A stretch of 64,000 nt of DNA, taken from the NCBI GenBank assembly GCA_028456385.1, contig JALNQF010000163.1:1-64000 (forward strand), read 5' to 3'. The position numbers and the translations under genes are program-made. The number at the start of each line of letters is the position of its first letter. Within the stretch, counting starts at the first letter, position 1. Under the pieces are notes generated by a model, which was not told the origin of the DNA, made no database searches, and worked only from the letters and a program-made list of their open reading frames with translations. The DNA comes from Ophiosphaerella korrae (lineage: Eukaryota > Ascomycota > Dothideomycetes > Pleosporales > Phaeosphaeriaceae). Positions 27,001-38,165 of the stretch are shown here, one piece after another.

Positions 27001-27474
27001 TCAACCCCTCGTTGTTTGCATCCCAGATAAACTCTATGTGTTCCTTTTTCAGCATGTCAGATGGCACCTTGAGCTGGACCTTAAACCAGTGGGTCGACCA
27101 GCTCGGGCCGAATGATTCGCCGACCTTAGTAGGTTTGAATTCGTGGGACGTCGCGTCTTTGAACAGTGGGCGCGAAAGGTTGGGTGGTGAGTAGACAGAC
27201 AGCTTGACCCAGTCAGAGCCAGATGCGCGAGCTTCGTGGAGCTTGCTATCGTGAGTAGCTATATCAGCATCCTGTTGACGAAATGGGCCCGTTCCGACAT
27301 CTCTCAGCTCAAGCAAACTTACCCAAGAATGCCCTGCTCCTTGTACTGTCCGCCGTCCGTAAACTGCCTCAATCGGTCTTGATAGATGCGATTGATCTGC
27401 TTGCCGACGGGACCAGCCGCCAACTTGGGGTACTCGGATGCCTGCCCGACGACGTCATGTGCTTCGCCGCCCAT
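24050..27474 (-). CDS. ams1: Alpha-mannosidase, glycoside hydrolase family 38 (vacuolar Ams1 type)
   Basis: Predicted 1100 residues, close to yeast Ams1 (about 1083). Three exons (minus strand): 27323-27474, 25478-27245 and 24050-25432. Introns are 77 and 45 bp, GT-AG. The start at 27474 gives MGGEAHDVVG, with no signal peptide, as expected for Ams1, which reaches the vacuole by the Cvt/autophagy route. Motifs: GYCHIDTCWLWPF (GH38 zinc-binding His and Asp; the family more often has Ala where Cys stands here), FWLPDTFGYS with the catalytic nucleophile Asp, QFHDCLPGSS (a further metal/active-site His segment), and the C-terminal beta-domains. It trims free oligomannosides and N-glycans in the vacuole. 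No defects seen. Confidence 0.95.
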
Positions 27475-27996
27475 GATTGCAGCTCAAGCTTCGCTAGGTT
27501 ATGGAGTGAGAATAAAGATGGAGATTGAAACGCAGCAGCTGTGTGGACTGGCAGCTCTTATTTGTACCTTGCATGAGCTGTCCCATGTTTGGGCCACGAG
27601 CTTCGGAGCTTTCCCCGCACGTTCCAAAAGCGGTTTAGCGTCCATTGGTATTGATACCATCTGATCATCTTCGCAACCTGCACGCCCAAATCAGTTTCAG
27701 TGTAGAAGTGGATGCTCATATCAACTCGGGAGGCATGTGGCCATTCCTGTGATTTGTACAACTTGAGCCTTTCATGCCGATGCATCCAATGACCATTCAC
27801 ATCACCCTAAGGCAGCCTAGTAGTTTCACTGCTTCAACATCCTCAGTCAGTTGTGACGATGGGCATAGTCAAGTGGACCGAACCGAACATTTGACACTCA
27901 GCTATTCATGTATGCGAATATTACCCATGTCCAAATACGCATAGATATATAAACCTCTATACCACCTTCCTATATCACGGATTGAGCTGACACAGC
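27475..27996. other. Intergenic region
   Basis: About 520 bases between the mannosidase start and the Sec9 stop. It holds the mannosidase promoter and the Sec9 3' region. No gene seen. Confidence 0.55.
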
Positions 27997-29455
27997 CTAC
28001 TTGATACGGTCCAACCTCGCACGGTTCATAGCAATCTGGTCGTCCACCTTGTCCGTCTTTCCAGTGATGCGGTCGATATGCTTATTCTGCGAATCAACTT
28101 CTTCGCCCATGGCGCGGCCAAGCTGGTTGAGGCGTTTAGCCGCACCGTGGAGTGCATCTTAGCTATGTTAGCATCATGTTCAAATTACAACCAAGGAGAG
28201 AAACGTACCAAGATTGGAGTCAATCTCATTCTCCATTTCATCATCCTCGGAGTCAGCTTCGAATTGGTACTTGGCGCGATCCGCGAGCGTGCTTTTCTTC
28301 ATGCCACCACCCATGCCCTGCATTGCACGGTTGGTCTGTTCATTGCGCGCCGTCGAATCCCAGGCAGCTTTACGTGTCGCATCACGCTGCTCGCGCTCTT
28401 GGCGGTGGGTTTCTATGCTATATTGTGTTAATTTTCTCCTTTTATCGTATCGAGTTTGATGGTCGTCTTACATCTTGTTGTCACGCTCCTCTCGTCGAGA
28501 AGATGCGGTGAAAGGGTTGGAGACATGCATGGCAAACATAGACTTGTTCAATGCTGAAGCACGAGTTAGTAGAGGATATAAGGCTATAATTCTAGGACTT
28601 ACTCTTCAGCTCGCGGGCCTTCTCTTCCGCAATCCTGTTTTGGGTACTTGCAAGATCCAAGTTGCGCTCAGTGCTAATTAATCGTCAGCATCAAGCCCGA
28701 GCATCTATACAATGTGGGTGAACAGACTTGTGGATGCGCTCGCCTTGAGCACCGAGTCGGGCAAGCGTGTCGCGGCCAGTCTCCTCAGCCTGCTGCGCGA
28801 GCCTCAAAGCATTTCTTGTGCTCGACACATCCTGCTGCTTCATGAACTTGATTTCGTTCTTTGTCGCATTAATGTCCTCCTCCTCCTGCTCTTCAGCAGT
28901 AAGTTCGCGGTCACCATAGGCTCCATAACCACCTCCAGCTTGTCCAGAGGCGCCATAACCGCCGCTCTGGCTGTTGTCTCCATAGCCACCGCTTTGGCTG
29001 TATGCGCCTGATTGTGGTGTCTGTTGTTGTGCCTGGTGGCGCTGTGCAGCGCCGCCAAATAGCTCGTTACGGCCGGCGTCGGTGCTCATAGTGTCTTGAG
29101 AGGTGGTCCTTCCAAGACCTCCATAGCCCCCCGCCCTTTGAGCTGGGGCAGATGATCCACCGCCATAACGGTCATTGCCGTATCCTGACTGCCCGCCATA
29201 GCTCCCGCCTTGAGCTCCATAGCCTCCAGGCCGTTGTCCGTATGATTGGCCGGGGCCTGTGACTGCAGCACTCTTCTCTTGTCGGTATGAGTCGTTGCCG
29301 CCTGAGTACGCAGGCGGTGGTTGAGCGTAGGGGTCTTTTGCAGCCGACGCAGCGTATGGGTTTTCGGCAGCTGGTGTATTCTTCTTCCGGTTACCAAAGA
29401 GAGCAGACCGATTACTGTCGTCTCCTTCGTCTTTCTTCTTGCTGAGGAAGCCCAT
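27997..29455 (-). CDS. sec9: SNAP-25 family t-SNARE Sec9
   Basis: Predicted 416-residue plasma-membrane SNARE that pairs with syntaxin (Sso) and synaptobrevin (Snc) in exocytosis. Five exons (minus strand): 28728-29455, 28603-28673, 28472-28553, 28209-28417 and 27997-28157. Introns are 54, 49, 54 and 51 bp. The start at 29455 gives MGFLSKKKDEG, as in Sec9 relatives. Residues about 40-190 are low complexity with repeated GGYG and SGGYG motifs. The first SNARE helix begins near ELTAEEQEEEDINATKNEI and continues over the exon 1-2 junction to ERNLDLASTQNRIAEEKA. The second is in exons 4-5 (DEMENEIDSNLD, then NQLGRAMGEEVDSQNKHIDR), with the conserved central Gln in DSQN. No transmembrane segment, as expected. 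Confidence 0.94.
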
Positions 29456-29976
29456 AATGGTAATGCGTTGTTGCAATTAGAGCTGTTGAAAAACAAAAAG
29501 CTTGAAGTTTCTGACTGGGAATAATTGGAAGGAGTAGGTAGGGTGTGTAGGAGTATTCGAGAGTCACAGGGGAGGGTGGCAGTGTTTGAAAGGTGGATAT
29601 GCAGTGCGTTGGGCGTTTCGAGCCAGACACCGCCCAGAGCTGAGTCGCTGACGAGGTCCAGAAGGCGGTGCAGCTCGCCACAATAAACCAGGCTAGGGGC
29701 CGAGCCCATGCAACGATTGCGCTTTGCACGACTTCTACACAGTATGCGATCGATGCTAACTCTACTGCCTGGATTACAGGCACCGCAGATATCCTGTAGC
29801 TGAATATACGTTCGAGTATCCTTCCCGCCGCTCCTTCATCCGAGTGCCCCCAATGCGTGGACCCTGCATATTCCCACGGCGGGGTACTCAGCGCAGGCAG
29901 TCGACGCCTCATACAACAAAGACCCTCACCAAGATGGCGAATGATCCACCTAGAGACTGAGCTGAGTTCCTTGATG
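29456..29976. other. Intergenic region
   Basis: About 520 bases holding the Sec9 promoter and the dehydratase 3' region. No gene with motifs seen. Confidence 0.55.
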
Positions 29977-31471
29977 CTAATCTGTCCCCGTCAATGCCTT
30001 GAGCCTATCGCGTGCATGTTGTGTCCACATTTCCGTGTTCTCCTCAGGGAAAAGTTCTTCATCTGACGAGGGTAAATCATCATGCTCCTCCCTAGTCCAA
30101 ATTTCTGTTCCTTCAACAACAGGAAAAGGCGTTAGAACTCTGCTGATGTCTCCCCACCAAACCTCACCAAACCTATGATACCAGTCCACTGTTCTTTTGA
30201 GTCCTTCGTCGAAGCTCATCTTCGGCTGCCATCCAAGCGCAGCCAGTTTGGACCCATCCGTAGCGTACCGCTGATCATTGAATGGCCGGTCGTCGGTATG
30301 TTGTACCCATTTCTCCAGTTCCGCCTGCGTGCTATGAGGTAGCGCAAATATGCCCAAAAGTTTGTGACAGATTTCCATGTTAGATATCTCGTCTTTCGAT
30401 GCAATGTTGTAAATCTGCCCAATTCCTCCTTTGTGGAAAATAGTGTCAAGCGCATCCACAATATCTCCAGCATAAAGGTATCGTCGCGTCGGCGACCCAT
30501 CACCATGAAGCAGCAGCTTCTGCTGCCGCTGTAAGAGCATGATGAATTTAGGGATGATCTCTGTGTACCATTAGCTCTATCCAGTCACGAAACAAATGGT
30601 CCACTCACTTTCGGGAAATTGATGCGGCCCATAGACGTTGTTGGCTCTAATGGTGATTAAAGGCAACTTGAAGCTACTTCGGTACGCGCTCACCATCATC
30701 TCCGCCGCAGCTTTACTCGCTGAGTATGGATTCGTGGGAGCCAGTATGCTTGTCTCGCTCAAGTCTGCTGCACCGACCGGCACGTCGCCATAGACCTCAT
30801 CGGTTGAAATGTGTATGAACCTATTAATACCATTCTCGCGAGCCCTCTCTAGTAGCACATGCGTGCCATATACATTTGTGTTGGTGAACTCATACGAGTT
30901 GCCAAAGCTGAGATCGACGTGCGATTGCGCTGCGAAATGGAAGACAGTGTCGATCTTGTGCTTGCGCAAAACGCGCTTCACATCTGACGGTGATGTTATA
31001 TCCCCATTCTCAAATGCGAAGTTTGCCTTGTCATCGAGTATGCGCGTATTGTTCAAGGTCGCGCAATAATCGAGTTTATCGAGGGAGACAATATTGTAGT
31101 GATCGGGGTATGTGAGGACTAGATGGCGAACAAACCAACAAGCTCTGACTGTGCATCAGTACAAGTCACCATATGGAAAGAGACGCTTTAATCTACATGA
31201 AGCCAGCGCCTCCAGTAACCAAAATGTTCTTCGCATCTGACAGCGGCTCAAATTTGGTGCTGCCAATGAGCAAAGGCGCCTGTTGCCATAGGTCGTCTTG
31301 GAAGTAGCATCTGGGATTCAGGACCGTTGATCTGCGGCGACCTGGTTTTCTATCAGCCTTCGGAGGGTTTACAAAGTCGTGTATCTGCGCATGTGGGCGT
31401 CACTTACGCTGCGCGCCTTGTGTGCCATTCGAACTGCTATCCATGCGCTCAGGGCTGTGGGCGGCGGACAT
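29977..31471 (-). CDS. Nucleotide-sugar 4,6-dehydratase (RmlB-type, SDR family)
   Basis: Predicted 442 residues. Exons (minus strand): 31408-31471, 31197-31341, 30609-31144 and 29977-30560. Introns are 66, 52 and 48 bp. Motifs: NILVTGGAGFIA (NAD-binding glycines), FHFAAQSHVDLS, STDEVYGD (active-site Thr and Asp-Glu pair) and YSASKAAAE (the YxxxK catalytic motif), then RANNVYGP and the DDRPFNDQRY segment typical of RmlB. The enzyme would convert UDP- or dTDP-glucose to the 4-keto-6-deoxy sugar, the first step to rhamnose; fungi such as Botrytis use the UDP form. The start is the least certain part: the ATG at 31471 with the acceptor at 31342 keeps the frame, while an ATG at 31428 with a 50-bp intron also works. 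No epimerase/reductase partner is adjacent. Confidence 0.9.
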
Positions 31472-32281
31472 GCCGGCGACGAAAGCTTATGAGCTGCGAA
31501 TAAGTATCAACTAACGAATCCCTCATGTCGCTGCCAACTGTCCCACGACGAACGCGCCTCAGTGATATTGATACGAGGATTGGTGGTGAAAAGCTAGAAC
31601 CAAAATAGTAATGCTTCCGCTCCACCCCATTGACGTCATTCGAGAAACGCTTTATATCACTCAAGACGGTACTCCTGCGTTTGCCGATGATATTGAGAGC
31701 AGAATTTCAAGTTTCTAATCGAAGTAACTCGGATTCTAATCGAAGTAACTTGGATTCAAGACACGGTCATGAGCCAACCTTCCAAATTATATGTCATTTC
31801 GAGCCAAAGGTCAACTTGGAGGATAATACTTGTAGAAGATGAGGGGGCTAACAAACAGCAGCGTCCTTTAAACTAAACATTCTTACCGTTATTTAGAGGG
31901 AACCAAATAGTCTGCGCCTTTATTAGGCAGGTCGAAAGCTATCTAACTGCAGATGCGATGTCCCAAGTAAAGTCTTTAGCCAGATGATCTGCTTTCATTA
32001 CTCTCGGACCTATTGGCGGAGTGTTACATTGGTATGACTGGCAACTCTCCTTGAGCAAGGACCTAGAATCTGTGTATTCAATCTACGGGGCCACATGCGG
32101 GGACGTGTGGGGCAACAGCGGGGTATATGATTTTACCTGGACGGTCAAATCCCTATGCAACTTTGTTATTGGCTCACCAAGCTGACTCAATTATATCGAC
32201 AAATACCTGTCCGCGTCATATCGTGCTGAAAACCACACTTGACAAGATGAATGGCACAATTCATTCTTACAATTCAGCATT
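31472..32281. other. Intergenic region between divergent genes
   Basis: About 810 bases with the promoters of the dehydratase (left) and the P450 (right). It contains a 21-bp direct repeat, listed separately. No gene seen. Confidence 0.55.
31713..31754. repeat. Two tandem 21-bp units
   Basis: TTCTAATCGAAGTAACTCGG plus one base (31713-31733) is followed directly by a copy differing at one position (31734-31754). It lies in the shared promoter region of the dehydratase and P450 genes and could be a duplicated regulatory site or a simple slippage event. Confidence 0.75.
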
Positions 32282-34223
32282 ATGGGGCTAAAATCTACTT
32301 TCAACAATGAAACGCATGGCGAGACCCTTCTTTGGGCTGCGCGTTGTCTAGATCAGTTTTCAATCTTTCATTTCCTCTTGTTCCTGTTGTTGATACTGGT
32401 TATCGACTATGCCTGGATGCTTAAGCTGAGATGGCGGATGGTAAGAGCATCGTGATCCAACCGTATGTCAATCCTACTGAGTTGATGAACAGCCACCAGG
32501 CCCTGTTCCCTGGCCACTTTGTGGTAATACCTTCTGTTTACCAGCTGAAAAGCCATGGTATTATTTCGAACAGCTCTCGAGAGACTACAACTCACCTTTG
32601 ATTACCTTTTGGCTTGGAAAGTGAGCTTGAAATCTGAGAAATCTTTCACGTCCTAGTTGCGAACTGTTATTTTTAGGCGACCTACTGTCTGGATCAATGA
32701 TGCGTGGGCGGCGAATGAGATCCTCGTCAAACGCGCAGGCATCTACAGCTCACGACCACGTATGGTAGTGTTCGCCGAGCAAAGAGTCGGGCAATCAAAC
32801 CTTTTACATATGTACACGTACAGCAAGGCGCAACGCGAGCGTTTCCGAGACATCCGAAAACTCACGCATCATGGCGTGGGCATACAACAAGTATACTTTT
32901 TACACCTACTGGATTACTTGTACTGACAAGACCAAGGTACAAAATTATCGAAGCTTTCAAGATGACGAAAACAAAGTAGTCGTACGCGATCTTTTGAAGA
33001 CGCCAGAGGACTTTGTGGCCCATTTTGAACGCTATGCTGCTAGTGCTGTCTCCATCATAGGATTCGGACGGCGGATACCAAACACTACGGATCCAATCAT
33101 TACAGAGGTCATCTCTTACATGCAAAACGCGGCGCATGTAGCAGTCATTGCGAAAGACTTCCCACGAGTAATGGAGAGTTTTCCTTGTTAGTTCTACTGC
33201 AAATACGAAATCATTTGATGTAGCTGACGCATACATCTAGGGCTCGCCAAACTTCCCAACTGGATGGTTGCATGGATAAACCGTGCAGGAGAAAGACCCA
33301 TCAAGTTGAAAAAGGGCAGCCGCAACTTCTTCTACGCCCTTGCCGAGGAAGCAAATCAATGTGAAGACGAGAATTACTCCAAATATTTGTTTCGAGAAGC
33401 CCCGAAATATAATCTCCAGCCAGCCGAGTTAGCTAGCTTAGCTGCAAATCTCCTCGGCGCTGGTGCAGATACGTCAAGCAGTACCCTCGTCACTGCTGTG
33501 CTAGCTATGCGCGCATTCCCAGAGACTCTATATCCAGCTTGGGAAGAACTTGACCGCGTCGTCGGAATGAATCGCAGCCCAGGACCCAATGACGATTTAC
33601 CATATGTGCAAGCATTTGTAAAGGAGGTGTTTCGCTGGCGCACTGTTGCTATTATAGGAGGCTCACCTCACGCTCCGACTCAAGATGATTACTGGAATGG
33701 CTACCTGATTCCCAAAGGGACTTGGATTCAAGGAAATGTGTGGGCAATCCATCATAACGAACGAGACTTTCCCGATCCAGATCGCTTTAATCCAAGAAGA
33801 TTTCTGAATAGTGAAGACACGCGGCCATTCCCAGGCGAGAAAGGATACATGACTTTTGGATGGGGTAGAAGATCTTGTGCTGGACAAGCTCTGGCTGAAC
33901 AGGGCACTTTCATCAGTGTAGCCCGCTTGTTGTGGGCTTTCAAAGTCGAGCCTGCTATTGACGCAGTGAGCGGTGTAGAGGAGCCTGTGGATATTTTCGC
34001 GTATACGTGAGTTATACCTCTAGATTGTGCGGAATAAACTTTACTGAAGTTACATAGGAACGGCTCCAATTGGCGACCTAAGCCTTTCAGGGTAAAGTTT
34101 GTGCCGCGTAGTGACCAAATTAGGTGCACTATTGAGCGAGAAGGAAGAAAAGCACTGGAAGACCTCAACAAGTACGAACGAGACACCAAGTACAGGTTCA
34201 GCACATTTCATGATGAACACTAG
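32282..34223 (+). CDS. Cytochrome P450 monooxygenase (CYP64/OrdA-like group)
   Basis: Predicted 560-residue microsomal P450. Six exons: 32282-32440, 32493-32620, 32677-32890, 32937-33186, 33241-34006 and 34058-34223. Introns are 52, 56, 46, 54 and 51 bp. The N-terminus has a hydrophobic anchor (FLLFLLLILVID) followed by the proline hinge PPGPVPWPLCGN. Further motifs: the I-helix GAGADTSSS, the K-helix KEVFRW (ExxR), the RFNPRRF segment, and the heme loop FGWGRRSCAGQ with its Cys ligand. The PPGP-x-PLxGN and TFWLG-type N-terminus resembles fungal specialised-metabolism P450s such as OrdA-like enzymes; the substrate cannot be told. It is followed on the same strand after 507 bases by an MFS transporter. 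Confidence 0.94.
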
Positions 34224-34730
34224 GAGACTGAGGCGACTATTGAGGAAATTAGGTGAAGTGAAATCGACGGACACGTGACCTGAAACTCGAGAATGCGGAA
34301 GAAAAAAAAAAAAAAAAATCCCCTAAATACCAAGCCTTTTTCCTTGATTAACCCCACGCGAATCAAATGTGTACACTGCGGACACGCTGTTGTTCTACCG
34401 GCGCAAGTGGAGTGCATCCCTACCACGTCCAGTTAGCGTCGGGGTATACATACCCTGCCAGCTGCACATCAGTAATGCGGAGCAAGAAGATCAGCTTTCT
34501 CCTCACTCCACATCCCCACAGAGGTAGTTCTACATGATCCTGTGACATGCATGCGTACCTTCGAGTCGGGCCGCAGCAATTTGTCGCTTAGCCTGAAGAC
34601 GGTGCATTTTCCTGCAACACCGTCAAAATCCTTTCTCTCGCTTCCTCGTGAAGTAACTCATATCTGGGAGCCGTGCTGTAGATTGATTGGTTCGTCCTTG
34701 TTTGTTTTTTTAATTGTGAAATTTCGTGGA
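34224..34730. other. Intergenic region between the P450 and the transporter
   Basis: About 500 bases with a poly-A run near 34303-34318. It holds the presumed transporter promoter. An ATG-less upstream extension of the transporter frame was judged non-coding. Confidence 0.5.
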
Positions 34731-36437
34731 ATGGATTTGCAAAGAAAGTCTACACTTTTCTCAAACCGAAAATGCCTTCTTATATGCTCTGCCGTCGCAA
34801 TTGCTAGTATGCAGTATGGCATTGATACTGCGGCAGTGGGAGGTTTGCAGGCCATGCCGGGTTTTCTCATGGTCTTTGGCTATGAAGACCCTACCAGTCC
34901 ATTGGGCTACGGTATTGATGTGAGTCTTGGGATTAGGTCTGATACGGCATATAGCTTTGCGTTTGGATGTTAATTGACCCAAACAGTCAACCGTACAGCA
35001 ACTTATGACGAGTTTAATGAATCTTGGCGCATGTGTCTCGGCCATTGCAGCTGGCATCTTCGGCGCATATTTTGGTCGCAGAGTAGCTTTGTGGCTGGCA
35101 TGCGTTGTATGCTGCGCCGCAGTCGCACTGCAAATCGGATCGACTTCGCCTGCTGGTCTGTATGTTGGTAGATTTTTCCTCGGCTTTTCAAATGGGTTTC
35201 TCGTGGTGTTCTCTACAGTGTACTGCAGCGAAGCAGCGCCCGCGCATTTACGAGAGTAAATTTGCCAGACCCTAATCGCAAGTATTAAAGCACTAATGAT
35301 TCCAGGATAATGGTCGGTCTATTCTCCTTCTATGTTAATATTGGCAGTATCATCGGCTCCTTGATTGACAACTACACAAAACACCACTTGAGCAGGCTCA
35401 GCTACCAAATCCCCTTGGCATGCATGTTCATCGTTCCTATTCTTCTCGCTAGCTTTCTATTTTTCGTTCCTGAAAGTCCAAGATGGCTCTTGTACCATGA
35501 CCGAACGGAGGCAGCGCGTAAATCCCTGGAAACTTTGCGTTTCGCTCATGGTGATGAGGAGCTGGAGCTTGAGTGGGCCGAGATGGTACGCGGCATTGCT
35601 GAAGAAAAGCGCATTGCTAGGAATACACCCATCGTGGATATGTTCAAAGGCCACGATCTTCGACGAACGCTATTGTGCTACGGTACGATTGCTTCACAGT
35701 CGGCGTCGGGGGTGTGGTTCTTTATCGGATACCAAACGTATTTCATGGCCCTTGCTGGTATCACCAAAGCATTCGAATATGCCATTATGAACAGCTGTAT
35801 TGGCTTCATTGGTGTTCATCTTGGTCTATTTGCTTTGAAGAAGTTGTGCGGACGTAGAACAGTCATGATACTCGGCGCGATCAGTTGCGGATTGTGTGAA
35901 CTAGCATGCGGGATAGCTTCGAGCGTTGACCCCAAATCCAAAGCAACGGGTAATGTACTGGTTGCATTCACGGCGCTCTTTATGTTCTGCTATAACGCAG
36001 GAGTTGGTGCCGCAAGCACCCCGTTGGCAACAGAAATGGTCAGTTCGCGGCTTCGTGCCTCCACTGTTGGCAGTGCAAATGCGCTTGGGTACTTTCTTGC
36101 TTGGTTGGTTGGCTTCTGTTCTCCCTATTTCATCAATCCACAAGATCTGAACTGGGTGAGTGGTTCGTGCCGAAGGTATAATAATAATACATCTCTAACA
36201 GGAATTCAGGGACCACAATACTCATATATTTGGGCTGCCTCGAACTTTTTATACGTTATTTGGTTTTACTTCTTCCTTCCAGAGACCAAGGCTAGGTCCT
36301 TGGAAGAACTTGATGAGATCTTCGAAGCTGGTATTTCCGCGCGAAAATTCAAAGGCTACCAGTGTAGAATCATTGAGGATGCAAAGCACGATGTGTTCGG
36401 AAGTCAGGAGGTTCAGGACAAAAAGGGCGACGCGTGA
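34731..36437 (+). CDS. MFS transporter, sugar-porter family
   Basis: Predicted 511-residue plasma-membrane transporter with 12 expected membrane spans. Exons are 34731-34919, 34987-35255, 35306-36155 and 36210-36437. Introns are 67, 50 and 54 bp. The third intron must use the acceptor at 36209 (TTCAG) rather than the nearer AACAG, because only this keeps NWGPQYSYIWAASNF in frame. Motifs: a GRR loop after TM2 (AYFGRRVAL), VPESPRWLL (the PESPR signature after TM6), a second GRR (LCGRRTVM) and the terminal PETKARSLEELDEIF. The family moves hexoses, maltose-like sugars or related polyols with protons. Position next to a P450 could mean uptake or export for a pathway; that is inference. Confidence 0.93.
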
Positions 36438-36645
36438 GGACTTTCTGTTACTGTCATAACTAGATTTATTGGTATCTTATAATATTGGTAGCGGTGCTGC
36501 TTGAGTCTTTTTTTTTTTTGGAAAAGCTCACTTTTTTTACTCTCCGGCTCATCGTAGGTAGTTGCGTAGTACATGTCTTTATTGGATTGCGGCCTGCTAC
36601 CTAGATGAAACGAATAATATTAACCATGGCTATAGACTTGCTATG

Positions 36646-38165
36646 CTAGTAATCACTACTTCGAACCTTCGGTGTCTTCCCACTGAAATCATCCATATGC
36701 ACTAGCGATGTCTCATCGTTTTCCCCATGTTGTACCTCAAATGTCTTAGTATATTTTATCGAGCGTGTTTCATCTACGCTCGAATTTTGTTTCTTGTTTT
36801 GTTTCCCACCTAGGCCACTTCTTATTGCGCTTGCACCTGCACCCAAACCTTGACTCCGGTTGCCGTAATCTCCGTAGTGGTTTTGAGTTGTTCCTCTCGT
36901 AGATCCAAGTATATTGGGGAACATGTGGACAAGGATGACGCGGAGGGCTGGCAAACATGCACATATGATGCCGACGTTGATCTCAATGTTCGACCAGCGG
37001 ATGACTTCGGTCTGGTCATAAGTTGGGTTGTTTGACGAGGCGAAATTGATGATAGAATGCAGGCGGAGGGTAGAGATGACTGTGATGCTAGAAAACAGTC
37101 AGAAGCTTGAAATAGTTGTGGTTCTAGCGCACTTACAAAGTACCCACGAAGAACATGACTGATACACTGATCTTCTTTCGCCACGACAACTGAAGTTGAA
37201 ACACTTCGTAGAGCGGAAGAATTAACATCCAGATATCTAGTGTAATGCTGATTATGGCATTGGACCAAGCAAGGGCGTTGATGTTGACACATTTCCCACG
37301 GCCTTCCTTATCCCAGTTCGTCCAGTAGAATGATATTGGCTGGCACTGGAAGACTGCAGTGATTACAAAAGCCAATCCCCAAAGGCTGTTGAATGTTATT
37401 GTAGCCCACAGTAGCTGCCGAATAATCTTCTTTGGGAAGATTCGTAGGAAGAAGAAGAGAAGCGTGAGTTTGATGAGTGCGATCTGCAAGAAGTACAGAA
37501 TCTCCAGGGCGTACAAATAGCGCACGAAGTTGGTGATGTTGTCAAATGGCACAGCCCAAACATCCATTCCAAGCCCGTTGGGTACAATACCTCGATCAAT
37601 GATTATCACTGAGGGCACTCCTGCGATGAGCGCTGCTAATACGGAGTAATCATCCCAGCCAAGTTCTCCTAAAGAGAACACTGCTTTGTAGAAAACACGC
37701 GCAAGGGCACAAAACGCCGTGATAGCTGCAAGAACAATATTGGAGACACGAATGTTTTCTCCGGTAGAGCGGATGGGGGCATGACAGAAAGTTGCAGTTG
37801 AATTTTTGGTGACTAATGTGAGAAGATTGTGTGGTTAATTCATGGTCCACCAGGGGGCAATAGACTGTCACGTACCCAAGGCTTGTCTGAGTGTACATGA
37901 ACTCAGCACACATCTCTCGACCGCAGCCTGAAGTTTGACATTAGTGCAGACACAGGCTTGATCTGTGGCTTGACAGGACGATTCCGCTATGGTATTTTTC
38001 AGACACAATTGCTAGTTCCTCGCGTCAGCGAATATCTAGGTGCAATGGTTCTTGGCAACATACTGCGCATGTTGGAAGGTTTTCAGCAACCGACATCAAG
38101 TCCTCTTGTGCGGATCCGATTGGCACACAGCCCAGGAGTGGAAGTAGCAAAAGAGAGGGTCTCAT
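36646..38165 (-). CDS. CFEM-domain seven-transmembrane receptor (PTH11 class)
   Basis: Predicted 451 residues. Exons (minus strand): 38064-38165, 37876-38011, 37137-37812 and 36646-37087. Introns are 52, 63 and 49 bp. The start gives a signal peptide (MRPSLLLLPLLGCVPIGSA). It is followed by an extracellular CFEM domain with the spaced cysteines LPTC, LCLKN, ESSCQ, DQACVC, VERCVLSSC and TFCHAP. A rhodopsin-like 7TM region starts at RVSNIVLAAITAF and includes GWDDYSVL, FQCQPISFYW, GKCVNINALAW, the WRKK loop, NPTYD and EINVGIICACLPALR. A polar cytosolic tail follows. PTH11-class receptors sense surface or host cues upstream of cAMP signalling in plant-pathogenic fungi. The 7TM part resembles the broken copy at 47.5-48.8 kb. 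Confidence 0.92.

Noticed and set aside
36156..36201. Shorter version of the third transporter intron (AACAG acceptor), or retention of it
   Set aside because: The shorter intron shifts the frame and destroys the PETK motif; retention keeps the frame but inserts residues unlike the family. The TTCAG acceptor at 36209 fits.
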